Shown here: positions 35,978 to 46,057 of the stretch, in pieces
Numbering within the stretch: the first letter of the stretch is position 1
Layout: each line of letters starts with the position of its first letter
Origin: Corbicula japonica
Lineage: Eukaryota; Mollusca; Bivalvia; Venerida; Cyrenidae
Direction of reading: 5' to 3'
Length of the DNA: 64,000 nt
NCBI GenBank assembly: GCA_038501625.1
Contig: JAZAYU010000926.1
Location: 1 to 64,000 of the forward strand
The notes under the pieces: model-generated
The model's input: the letters and a program-made list of their open reading frames with translations, nothing else
Databases searched by the model: none
Told to the model about the DNA's origin: nothing
Position numbers and translations under genes: made by a program

Positions 35978-37264
35978 TTATTGTGCGGCAGCTACTGCTT
36001 TCGCAAATTCAGCTGCTGCTTCTTTAGAAGATTTGTAACCACCATTAAAATGTTTAGTAATTACATCATACATAGCATTTTTTACAGCTGGAATATTAGC
36101 ATGACCATGTGCCATAGAACCCATAAAAGTTCCTTTTTTATTTGCTTCAATTACATCTTTAATGCCTTGTTGACCAACAGCATCTAATGTTGCTCCTGGT
36201 ATGTCTATTCTTGCAGGTACAGAACCTTTAACTTTGTTAAATTGTTCTTGAAAGTTTGGATTAAGTATAGCGGTAGCGAGTGCTTTTTGCGCAGCTACTT
36301 TATCTTCACCAACCTTAAACATAACAAATTGATCAGCATTAAAAGTTACAGAACCTTGAGTTCCAGGAGTTCTAAACCCAAGAAAATCAACTCCTGGTGT
36401 TTTACCAGCTCTTAGGAATTCTCCTTTTGCCCAGTCGCCCATCATTTGAAATGCTGCCTCTCCATTGATAACCATAGCAGATGCTAAACTCCATTCTCTA
36501 CCAGAAAAGTTAGAGTCAACATAAGTTCTAAGTTTAGTCATTCTGTCAAAAACTTTAACCATGGTGTCAGAATTTAATGAAGCGGGATCTAAATCTATCA
36601 TAGATTTTTTGTAGAAATCAGCCCCACCAGTTGATAACAATACACCATCAAAAATTGTAGCGTCTTGCCATGCTTGTCCACCGTGTGCTAAACCTACTTT
36701 GCCTGCTTTCTTTACTTTGTCTAACGCTGAAATGAATTGATCCCAATTTTGTGGTTGTACAATTCCAAGAGAGTCAAGTAATGCTTTGTTAGCCCACACC
36801 CAGTTTGTAGAGTGTATGTTCACAGGTGCTGCTATCCATTTGCCTTCATACTTAGAAAATTTCTTAAGTGATTCAGGAATAAGTGCATCCCAATTACCGG
36901 CTTGTGCAACATCGTTTAAGTCAGTGGTAAACCCTTGTTTTGCCCAATCGATAATATCGAACCCAAGCATTTGTGCTGCTGCAGGAGGATCTCCGGCAAC
37001 TGCTCTTGCTTTCAGTGCTGTCATGGCTTGATCGCCACCACCACCAGCTATAGGTGAGTCAACCCAAGTTATTCCCTTGGCTTGTAAGTCTTGCTTAAGC
37101 ACATTCAATGCCGCTGCTTCTCCACCAGAAGTCCACCAGTGTAGTACTTCTACCTCTTGTGGCCCCATCATTTCTGCGCCTTTTGCATTGTCTTTCTTTT
37201 TACAACTTGTAAAAGCAAATATCGCAACTGTAGCTATTAACAATAATAATAGTTTTTTATTCAT
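35978..37264 (-). CDS. Sugar ABC transporter solute-binding lipoprotein (family 1)
   Basis: 428 residues. Lipobox FAFTSC at the N-terminus, then [44 protein letters not shown] and [12 protein letters not shown], all typical of UgpB/MalE-like binding proteins. Captures a sugar or sugar derivative for the two permeases. First gene of the nine-gene operon; AGGAGG precedes the ATG and AT-rich promoter elements (TATAAT-like) lie around 37300. Confidence 0.92.
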   Translation of the reverse strand: MNKKLLLLLIATVAIFAFTSCKKKDNAKGAEMMGPQEVEVLHWWTSGGEAAALNVLKQDLQAKGITWVDSPIAGGGGDQAMTALKARAVAGDPPAAAQMLGFDIIDWAKQGFTTDLNDVAQAGNWDALIPESLKKFSKYEGKWIAAPVNIHSTNWVWANKALLDSLGIVQPQNWDQFISALDKVKKAGKVGLAHGGQAWQDATIFDGVLLSTGGADFYKKSMIDLDPASLNSDTMVKVFDRMTKLRTYVDSNFSGREWSLASAMVINGEAAFQMMGDWAKGEFLRAGKTPGVDFLGFRTPGTQGSVTFNADQFVMFKVGEDKVAAQKALATAILNPNFQEQFNKVKGSVPARIDIPGATLDAVGQQGIKDVIEANKKGTFMGSMAHGHANIPAVKNAMYDVITKHFNGGYKSSKEAAAEFAKAVAAAQ

Positions 37265-37330
37265 GTTTTCCTCCTTTTTAGATAAACATATATATTATAA
37301 TTATAATATTTTTAAAAAAAAAACACAATG

Positions 37331-37602
37331 AGATAAAGAGTTTTGGTGCCTTTGTGCGGTAGACTCAACTTAGTTGCCATACTTATGATGGGTGGTGTGG
37401 CTATGATATGAACTATGAGCTATGAGCTATGATATGAGCAATGAGCGACCTAGTGGCCGCCCAATAAGTGTGTGGCTATGATATGAACTATGAGCTATGA
37501 GCGGCCTTGTGACTCTTTGTGGCCGCCCAATAAGTGTGTGGCTATGATATGAACTATGAGCGGCCTTGTGACTCTTTGTGGCCGCCCAATAAACAAAAAA
37601 TA
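37331..37602. repeat. Spacer with three degenerate tandem units after GLUG gene 1
   Basis: A conserved block (GTTTTGGTGCCTTTGTGCGG onward) is followed by three units of 59-75 bp, each running from GTGTGGCTATGATATGAAC to GTGGCCGCCCAATAA. Internal CTATGAG iterations differ in number. Two units contain GCGGCC and GGCCGC arms able to form hairpins. Same element type as 39087-39273 and 40770-41055. Confidence 0.9.
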
Positions 37603-38994
37603 TTAGTACGCCACCTCAATGCTGCCATCGTTATTGGTGTCGCTCACTGTTGGCTGGATAAAGCCGGTTAGGTTTATGTTGGTGGTGCCAAGGGTGAATG
37701 TATTTTTGATTTTTGGCCAGGTGCGCGAGGCGGTAAGGCCAGCCACATCAAAGTATTGTAAAAAGGTGGCGTTGTCAAAGATGGCGGTATCGCCGTTAGA
37801 GTCCTTGAAGGTGCCGTCGGTGTTGCGTACAATGTTGCCGGTTTTGCTAAGGCTGACGCCTGAAGCTTGATATGCCACCCCAGGGGTGGTGATAAGAGCC
37901 GCCAGGCCGGACGCCTGCAAGTCCCAATAGCCAGTACCGTTGCGTTGTCCCACCAATCCCCCAAAGACATTGCCAGTATTGGTTGGGGTAACAGAAGAGA
38001 CTGTCCAGCCGACAATATCTGTTGTATTAGCAGTGTTATAACCAACTAAACCACCTACTCTTGCATTCCCCGTGACCAAACCAGTGGACCAACCGACTGT
38101 TTTTGACCCAGACTCACTTTGCCCAACAAGACCACCTTCATTATCATTCCCTGTTACAGCGCCAGTATTCCAGCCGATAACAATACCCTCACTATATCCC
38201 ACAAGGCCTCCGTTAAAATTATTGCCGTTGACGGCTACAGTTGACGAGCCAACCAGAATCGCGCCACTCGATACAGTCCCCACCACCCCGCCATTCGATT
38301 TAGCAGTCGACTGCAGTGAGCCGCCACGGGTGTTGACATTCTGCAGCCAACCCATTTGCAGACTCCCTGCCACCACCCCGACATTGCCGTTATTTCCGCT
38401 GCCATTGCTCTTGATACCAACAGGGGAGTGAAGCTTGATGGTCAGGTTTTTAACGGTTGGGCTGGTGATATCGGTACGGTTGATATTGCCGAACAACCCT
38501 AAATACCCCTTGCCATCCAGTGTTTTGCCAGCAATGATGGCGTCGGGGTCACCCCAGGTCTTGCCGGATGTGGTGCTGACGGTGTTGTCGATAAAAAAGT
38601 TGCTGATGGTTTTGTGGTTACCGTCAAATGTGCCTGAGAATGCGGTACCAATATAAGTGAGAGCATCCGAACCAGTCTCGGCGTAACCTATGGGCACAAA
38701 GCCGTAGACGGGGAAGTCGCAGGTTCCGGGGTCGGGGAAGGTGATGTCAGCGACAAGTTTGTAGTCGGCGGCCAAGCTGTTGGGGCCATTAAGGGCTATC
38801 CACTGCAGTTCTTTCCAGTCACCTATCTGGTATACATTGCTTACATCTTTTGTAGGGGCGGTACCTGACACTGTGGGGCAGACAATACCTCCATCGTTGC
38901 TAGTTTCTGCACAGCTTAATATTGCTATGACCATTAACAGAACCATAAGCGCAGCGATCGGTACGGTAAAAAAATTTTTTTTATTTATATACAT
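37603..38994 (-). CDS. GLUG-repeat surface lipoprotein, tandem paralogue 1
   Basis: 463 residues from ATG 38994, with GGGAG 7 nt upstream. Lipobox AILSC. Conserved N-terminal third (VYQIGDWKELQW, GYLGLFGNINRT), then GLUG blocks (NGGLVGYSEGIVIGW, GGLVGQSESGSKTVGW, GGLVGYNTANTTDIVGW) and a conserved C-terminus (LTASRTWPKIKNTF). Nearly identical to the next two genes apart from short segments just after each GGLVG. More GC-rich than its neighbours, suggesting acquisition. Codons 4-9 are an A8T7 run. Likely a surface adhesin or variable antigen. Confidence 0.85.
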   Translation of the reverse strand: MYINKKNFFTVPIAALMVLLMVIAILSCAETSNDGGIVCPTVSGTAPTKDVSNVYQIGDWKELQWIALNGPNSLAADYKLVADITFPDPGTCDFPVYGFVPIGYAETGSDALTYIGTAFSGTFDGNHKTISNFFIDNTVSTTSGKTWGDPDAIIAGKTLDGKGYLGLFGNINRTDITSPTVKNLTIKLHSPVGIKSNGSGNNGNVGVVAGSLQMGWLQNVNTRGGSLQSTAKSNGGVVGTVSSGAILVGSSTVAVNGNNFNGGLVGYSEGIVIGWNTGAVTGNDNEGGLVGQSESGSKTVGWSTGLVTGNARVGGLVGYNTANTTDIVGWTVSSVTPTNTGNVFGGLVGQRNGTGYWDLQASGLAALITTPGVAYQASGVSLSKTGNIVRNTDGTFKDSNGDTAIFDNATFLQYFDVAGLTASRTWPKIKNTFTLGTTNINLTGFIQPTVSDTNNDGSIEVAY

Positions 38995-39086
38995 AGTTAT
39001 TCTCCCATAATTATAATTATACATGTATTTTATCCTTTTATAATTTAAAATTACTATAGAAACATTATACCATATTTTTTTAATAA

Positions 39087-39273
39087 CACAATGAGATAAA
39101 GAGTTTTGGTGCCTTTGTGCGGTAGACTCAACTTAGTTGCCATACTTATGATGGGTGGTGTGGCTATGATATGAACTATGAGCGGCCTTGTGGCCGCCCA
39201 ATAAGTGTGTGACTATAATATGAACTATGAGCGGCCTTGTGACTCTTTGTGGCCGCCCAATAAACAAAAAATA
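39087..39273. repeat. Spacer with two degenerate tandem units after GLUG gene 2
   Basis: Same element as 37331-37602 but with two units. A perfect hairpin GCGGCC-TTGT-GGCCGC occurs at 39182-39197. The upstream part (38995-39086) holds the promoter region of gene 1, with TATAAT on the minus strand. Confidence 0.9.
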
Positions 39274-40677
39274 TTAGTACGCCACCTCAATGGTGCCATC
39301 GTTATTGGTGTCGCTCACTGTTGGCTGGATAAAGCCGGTTAAGTTTATGTTGGTGGTGCCAAGGGTGAATGTATTTTTGATTTTTGGCCAGGTGCGCGAG
39401 GCGGTAAGGCCAGTCACATCAAAGTATTGTAAAAAGGTGGCGTCGTCAAAGATGGCGGTGTTGCCGTTAGCGTCCTTGAAGGTGCCGTCGGTGGTGTTGC
39501 GAACAATGTTGCCTGTTTTGCTAAGACTGACGCCTGAAGCTTGATAACGCGCCCCAGGGGTGGTAATAAGAGCTGCCAGGCCGGACGCCTGCAAGTCCCA
39601 ATAGCCAGTACCGTTGCCTATTCCCACCAATCCCCCAAAGGTATTGCCAGTATTGGATAGGGTAACAGAAGAGACTGTCCAGCCGACAATATCTGTTGTA
39701 TTGGCATTGTTATTACCAAGTAAACCACCTATACTATCATTTCCTGTGACCAAACCAGTGGACCAACCGACTGTTTTTGATCCAGACTCATTTTTCCCAA
39801 CAAGACCACCTACATTCTGATTTCCTGAAACAGCGCCAGTACTCCAGCCGACAACAATACCCGCATTATATCCCACAAGGCCTCCGTTAAAATTATTGCC
39901 TTTGACGGCGACAGTGGACAAGCCAACCAGAATCGCGCCGCCACTCTCTACACTGCCCACCACCCCTCCATTCGAATTAGCAGTCGACTGCAGTGAGCCG
40001 CCACGGGTGTTGACATTCTGCAGCCAACCCATTTGCAGACTCCCTGCCACCACCCCGACATTGCCGTTATTTCCGCTGCCATTGCTCTTGATACCAACAG
40101 GGGAGTGCAGCTTGATGGTCAGGTTTTTGACGGTTGGGCTGGTGATATTGGTACGGTCGATACGACCGAACAACCCTAAATACCCTTGGTAGTACAGCGT
40201 TTTGCCGGTGATTATGGCGTCAGGGTCGCCCCAGGCCTCGCCGGATGTGGTACTGACGGTGTTGTCGATAAAAAAGTTGCTGATGGTTTTGTGGTTACCG
40301 TCAAAGGTGCCGGAGAACGGCGTTCCAACATATGTAGCTACATCCGAACCAGTCTCGGCGTAACCTATGGGCACAAAGCCGTAGACGGGGAAGTCGCAGG
40401 TTCCGGGGTCGGGGAAAGTGATGTCAGCGACAAGTTTGTAGTCGGCGGCCAAGCTGTTGGGGCCATTAAGGGTTATCCACTGCAGTTCTTTCCAGTCACC
40501 TATCTGGTATACATTGCTTACATCTTTTGTAGGGGCAGTACCTGACACTGTGGGGCAGACAATACCTCCACCTCCATCGTTGCTAGTTTCTGCACAACTT
40601 AATATTGCTATGGCCATTAACAGAACCATAAGCGCAGCGATCGGTACGGTAAAAAAATTTTTTTTATTTATATACAT
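39274..40677 (-). CDS. GLUG-repeat surface lipoprotein, tandem paralogue 2
   Basis: 467 residues, ATG 40677 with the same GGGAG leader as paralogue 1. Identical signal peptide apart from single residues, then GGGGIV instead of GGIV after the lipobox region. GLUG blocks read YNAGIVVGW, GKNESGSKTVGW, GNNNANTTDIVGW. It shares its fourth block with paralogue 3 (GNDSIGGLLGNNNANTT) but other residues with paralogue 1, so the set is mosaic. Own promoter in the 40678-40769 spacer. Confidence 0.85.
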   Translation of the reverse strand: MYINKKNFFTVPIAALMVLLMAIAILSCAETSNDGGGGIVCPTVSGTAPTKDVSNVYQIGDWKELQWITLNGPNSLAADYKLVADITFPDPGTCDFPVYGFVPIGYAETGSDVATYVGTPFSGTFDGNHKTISNFFIDNTVSTTSGEAWGDPDAIITGKTLYYQGYLGLFGRIDRTNITSPTVKNLTIKLHSPVGIKSNGSGNNGNVGVVAGSLQMGWLQNVNTRGGSLQSTANSNGGVVGSVESGGAILVGLSTVAVKGNNFNGGLVGYNAGIVVGWSTGAVSGNQNVGGLVGKNESGSKTVGWSTGLVTGNDSIGGLLGNNNANTTDIVGWTVSSVTLSNTGNTFGGLVGIGNGTGYWDLQASGLAALITTPGARYQASGVSLSKTGNIVRNTTDGTFKDANGNTAIFDDATFLQYFDVTGLTASRTWPKIKNTFTLGTTNINLTGFIQPTVSDTNNDGTIEVAY

Positions 40678-40769
40678 AGTTATTCTCCCATAATTATAAT
40701 TATACATGTATTTTATCCTTCTATAATTTAAAATTACTATAGAAACATTATACCATATTTTTTTAATAA

Positions 40770-41055
40770 CACAATGAGATAAAGAGTTTTGGTGCCTTTG
40801 TGCGGTAGACTCAACTTAGTTGCCATACTTATGATGGGTGGTGTGGCTATGATATGAACTATGAGCTATGAGCTATGATATGAGCAATGAGCGACCTAGT
40901 GGCCGCCCAATAAGTGTGTGGCTATGATATGAACTATGAGCTATGAGCTATGAGCGGCCTTGTGACTCTTTGTGGCCGCCCAATAAGTGTGTGGCTATAA
41001 TATGAACTATGAGCGGCCTTGTGACTCTTTGTGGCCGCCCAATAAACAAAAAATA
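40770..41055. repeat. Spacer with three degenerate tandem units after GLUG gene 3
   Basis: Closely matches the 37331-37602 spacer, including the CTATGAGCTATGAG iterations and the GCGGCC/GGCCGC arms. The adjoining 40678-40769 carries the promoter of gene 2. The 378-bp stretch holds no gene. Confidence 0.9.
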
Positions 41056-42450
41056 TTAGTACGCCACCTCAATGCTGCCATCGTTATTGGTGTCGCTCAC
41101 TGTTGGCTGGATAAAGCCGGTTAAGTTTATGTTGGTGGTGCCAAGGGTGAATGTATTTTTGATTTTTGGCCAGGTGCGCGAGGCGGTAAGGCCAGTCACA
41201 TCAAAGTATTGTAAAAAGGTGGCGTCGTCAAAGATGGCGGTGTTGCCGTTAGCGTCCTTGAAGGTGCCGTCGGTGGTGTTGCGAACAATGTTGCCTGTTT
41301 TGCTAAGGCTGACGCCTGAAGCTTGATAACGCGCCCCAGGGGTGGTAATAAGAGCTGCCAGGCCGGACGCCTGCAAGTCCCAATAGCCGGTGCCGTCGCC
41401 TTGTCCCACCAATCCCCCGAAGGCATTGCGAGTATTGGTTGGGGTAACAGAAGAGACTGTCCAGCCGACAATATCTGTTGTATTGGCATTGTTATTACCA
41501 AGTAAACCACCTATACTATCATTTCCTGTGACCAAACCAGTGGACCAACCGACTGTTTTTGACCCAAACCAACTTTTCCCAACAAGACCACCTACATTCT
41601 GATTTCCTGAAACAGCGCCAGTACTCCAGCCGACAACAATACCATAATTAAATCCCACAAGGCCCCCGTTATCGGAACTGCCGTTGACGGCTACAGTGGA
41701 CAAGCCAACCAGAACCGCGCCACTATCTACACTGCCCGCCACCCCGCCATTCTCATTAGCAGTCGACTGCAGTGAGCCGCCACGGGTGTTGACATTCTGC
41801 AGCCAACCCATTTGCAGTCTCCCTGCCACCCCCCCGCTATTGCCGTTATTTCCGCTGCCATTGCTCTTGATACCAACAGGGGAGTGCAGCTTGATGGTCA
41901 GGTTTTTGACGGTTGGGCTGGTGATATTGGTACGGTTGATATTGCCGAACAACCCTAAATACCCTTGGCTGTACAGCGTTTTGCCGGTGATTATGGCGTC
42001 AGGGTCGCCCCAAGCCTTGCCGGATGTGGTGCTGACGGTGTTGTCGATAAAAAAGTTGCTGATGGTTTTGTGGTTACCGTCAAATGTGCCAGAGAACGGC
42101 GTTCCAACATATGTAGCTACATCCGAACCAGTCTCGGCGTAACCTATGGGCACAAAGCCGTAGACGGGGAAATCGCAAGTGCCGGGGTCGGGGAAAGTGA
42201 TGTCAGCGACAAGTTTGTAGTCGGCGGCTAGGCTGTTGGGGCCATTAAGGGTTATCCACTGCAGTTCTTTCCAGTCACCTATCTGGTATACATTGCTTAC
42301 ATCTTTTGTAGGGGCAGTACCTGACACTGTGGGGCAGACAATACCTCCATCGTTGCTAGTTTCTGCACAGCTTAATATTGCTATAGCCATTAACAGAACC
42401 ATAAACGCAGCGATCGGTACGGTAAAAAAATTTTTTTTATTTATATACAT
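41056..42450 (-). CDS. GLUG-repeat surface lipoprotein, tandem paralogue 3
   Basis: 464 residues, ATG 42450. Same architecture as paralogues 1 and 2; distinct block residues (GFNYGIVVGW, GKSWFGSKTVGW, NGSSDNGG). Its ribosome-binding leader (GGGAGAATAACT) matches theirs, but homology stops 30 bp upstream at the ilvC stop codon, so it lacks the promoter region of the other two and probably depends on readthrough from ilvC. Confidence 0.85.
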   Translation of the reverse strand: MYINKKNFFTVPIAAFMVLLMAIAILSCAETSNDGGIVCPTVSGTAPTKDVSNVYQIGDWKELQWITLNGPNSLAADYKLVADITFPDPGTCDFPVYGFVPIGYAETGSDVATYVGTPFSGTFDGNHKTISNFFIDNTVSTTSGKAWGDPDAIITGKTLYSQGYLGLFGNINRTNITSPTVKNLTIKLHSPVGIKSNGSGNNGNSGGVAGRLQMGWLQNVNTRGGSLQSTANENGGVAGSVDSGAVLVGLSTVAVNGSSDNGGLVGFNYGIVVGWSTGAVSGNQNVGGLVGKSWFGSKTVGWSTGLVTGNDSIGGLLGNNNANTTDIVGWTVSSVTPTNTRNAFGGLVGQGDGTGYWDLQASGLAALITTPGARYQASGVSLSKTGNIVRNTTDGTFKDANGNTAIFDDATFLQYFDVTGLTASRTWPKIKNTFTLGTTNINLTGFIQPTVSDTNNDGSIEVAY

Positions 42451-42480
42451 AGTTATTCTCCCATAATTATAATTATACTT

Positions 42481-43968
<1,488 letters not shown>

Positions 43969-44003
43969 CTAATGGTTAGATTAGTAATATTTATTTTTAA
44001 TTA

Positions 44004-44009
44004 TATACT
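44004..44009 (+). promoter_or_regulatory. -10 box of a probably leaderless promoter
   Basis: TATACT, 6 nt, then ATG 44016. No Shine-Dalgarno sequence. Confidence 0.5.
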
Positions 44010-44015
44010 ATTATT

Positions 44016-45146
44016 ATGAGTATGTGCGCTCAAATTCTTAAAAACAAACTTAACACAGAGATGCTGCAACATCGAGTAACCCCTCGAGAAAAAGACAAAG
44101 ATGACCCGCGGGGCAATTATTTTAGAGATGCCACTGCAATTATACACAGCACCACATTTAGACGACAAAAGCATAAAACACAAGTGTTTTTTGCACCCAC
44201 CAATGACCATATTTGCACGCGCTTAGAACATGTATTGCATGTGTCTACAATTGCGGTAACTATATGCCGGGCCTTAGGGCTCGATACAGAAATGGCATGG
44301 GCTATAGGACTGGGACATGATTTAGGACATACTCCGTTTGGGCATTTAGGAGAGACAGTATTATCTAAACTGAGCAATCGAACTTTTTGCCACGAGTTGC
44401 ATTCGTTGCGTGTAGTCGATAAACTTGCCAAGCTTAATCTTACTTATGCAGTCAGAGATGGCATAGTTACCCATTGTGGCGAAAAATTTGAAAAAGAAAT
44501 ACATCCCACACACACTGTTGCAGACATTACACATTATACTGACCGCACACATTATTCTAGTACTTTAGAAGGATGTGTGGTAAGAATGTCTGATAAAATT
44601 GCATACTTAGGACGAGACTTTGAAGACGCGGTTACCCTTGGTTTGCTAGAGTCAGACGAACTGCCACTGGCGGTAAAGCAGATTTTGGGCGGGTCTAATA
44701 ACTCTGATATTATCAATACTTTTGCTCGCGATGTAATTTCTTATGCACAAAAAAATGGCACTATTGGTTTTTCTGAAAATGTGTACGAAGCCCTGTTAGT
44801 GTTTAAGGAGTTTAACTATAAATGTATTTATAAAAGTGAAGAACTAAACGAACAGGCAAAACGCTTTACTAAAATTTTAGAACTTCTTTATGAAATTTTA
44901 TTTGAAGCTATTACTAACGTTAAAAATGATTACAAGGACGATATTATAAAATATAGTCACGACCACAGAGAACTAGTAAGAAATTTTGGTCGTCATTTAC
45001 AGCAGCATAACACTCTTTACGATTTTGCTAATAAAGAATGGTATGTTGATGCACTGTTAGATTATATTGCGGGGATGACTGACGATTATGTGATAAGTAA
45101 TGTAAAAGAATGTTTGTTTCCGAAAATTAACTTTGCAAAATTGTAG
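44016..45146 (+). CDS. dgt: dGTP triphosphohydrolase-like HD-domain protein
   Basis: 376 residues. HD motifs: HICTRLEHVLHVSTIA (first His), LGHDLGHTPFGHLGE (HD pair) and VRMSDKIAYLGRDFED (final Asp). N-terminal FRDATAIIHSTTFRRQKHKTQVF is typical of the dGTPase family, which cleaves dGTP to deoxyguanosine and triphosphate and adjusts dNTP pools. The length fits the shorter bacterial dGTPase-like group. Divergent from ilvC; start follows TATACT by 6 nt. Confidence 0.9.
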   Translation: MSMCAQILKNKLNTEMLQHRVTPREKDKDDPRGNYFRDATAIIHSTTFRRQKHKTQVFFAPTNDHICTRLEHVLHVSTIAVTICRALGLDTEMAWAIGLGHDLGHTPFGHLGETVLSKLSNRTFCHELHSLRVVDKLAKLNLTYAVRDGIVTHCGEKFEKEIHPTHTVADITHYTDRTHYSSTLEGCVVRMSDKIAYLGRDFEDAVTLGLLESDELPLAVKQILGGSNNSDIINTFARDVISYAQKNGTIGFSENVYEALLVFKEFNYKCIYKSEELNEQAKRFTKILELLYEILFEAITNVKNDYKDDIIKYSHDHRELVRNFGRHLQQHNTLYDFANKEWYVDALLDYIAGMTDDYVISNVKECLFPKINFAKL

Positions 45147-45221
45147 TGTCCCAGGGGACACTGTGCCGATGAGACGAGCGGAGCAACCTGCAGTATGTTG
45201 CGACAAGATGCGAGGACCACT

Positions 45222-45283
45222 GCAAGCACAGTACTTAGCAAGCGCAGTACTTAGCAAGCGCAGTACTTAGCAAGCACAGTACG
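45222..45283. repeat. 16-bp tandem repeat, 4 copies
   Basis: GCAAGCACAGTACTTA and variants (A/G at one position). The 223-bp intergenic 45147-45369 also has a GTGTCC-CAGG-GGACAC hairpin just after the dgt stop (45149-45164) and an unusually GC-rich patch. No gene seen. Confidence 0.92.
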
Positions 45284-45369
45284 AGTGCCCTGAAATTAAT
45301 ACACAAAGGACACAAAAAAATTGCATTCCTTTTTAGAGGTGTTAAATATATATCAAAACGATATATTAT

Positions 45370-45969
45370 TTATTGTTGTAGGCTTTGACCCGCTTTTGTT
45401 GGATTATTATTAATTTGTGCATCAAGTCTTTTTAATGCTTCTTGTGCTTTAAATTCAGCAAATGCTGCATCTTCATTTCTAGTAAAAGCTTCGCTCGCTG
45501 CTTTTAGTATGCCATCTTTAGGATAAGATACTAAGGCATATATTGTGCCGTCTTTACTTGTTGCAAATTTTTCTGGTTTAGCACCTGAGAGTGTAGTATC
45601 AGCAATTTGTCTAGACACACTTTCATAAAAATTAAGTGTTTGAGTATTGTCATTTGCCCCACTTTCTTGAAAGTAATCTACAATTGCAGATTGCACTTGT
45701 GCTTTTATTTGGAATGCAATGTCATCTCTTGCTCTGTTCAATGCAGCTTTTCTTGAAGCATCAAGTTTTGCCATTTTGCCCGACCCAACACCATAAAATA
45801 TATCATCAGATATTGGTGGGTTCAAATAAAAATCTGGAACATCCTGAACATCTCCTATCGTCATAGTTGGTGCCTCTGCTTCAGGAGCAGTTTTTGCTTT
45901 TTTACTAGCACATGCTAGAAATGATAAAGTTATGAGTAATAAAACTATTGTTAAAATTATTTTTTTCAT
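45370..45969 (-). CDS. LPP20-family lipoprotein
   Basis: 199 residues. Lipobox SFLAC. PDFYLNPPISDDIFYGVGSGKMAKLDASRKAALNRARDDIAFQI matches the LPP20 pattern of outer-membrane lipoproteins. Ala/Lys/Glu-rich helical C-terminus. Function unknown. AGGAG upstream of the ATG; stands alone. Confidence 0.82.
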   Translation of the reverse strand: MKKIILTIVLLLITLSFLACASKKAKTAPEAEAPTMTIGDVQDVPDFYLNPPISDDIFYGVGSGKMAKLDASRKAALNRARDDIAFQIKAQVQSAIVDYFQESGANDNTQTLNFYESVSRQIADTTLSGAKPEKFATSKDGTIYALVSYPKDGILKAASEAFTRNEDAAFAEFKAQEALKRLDAQINNNPTKAGQSLQQ

Positions 45970-46057
45970 TTTTTTCTCCTATAAAATATAAGTATTTAAA
46001 CCTATAATAGTAATAAATTAAAATAAATGCAATAGTTCCATAAAAATTATCAACTTA

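Noticed and set aside
37331..41055. Possible CRISPR or integron attC-like array in the GLUG spacers
   Set aside because: The units are degenerate and contiguous, with no unique spacers, and no integrase is nearby. Tandem gene duplication with hairpin spacers explains them.
45149..45164. Rho-independent terminator after the dGTPase gene
   Set aside because: The short stem GTGTCC/GGACAC has no following T-run, so terminator function is unsupported; mentioned only with the intergenic repeat.
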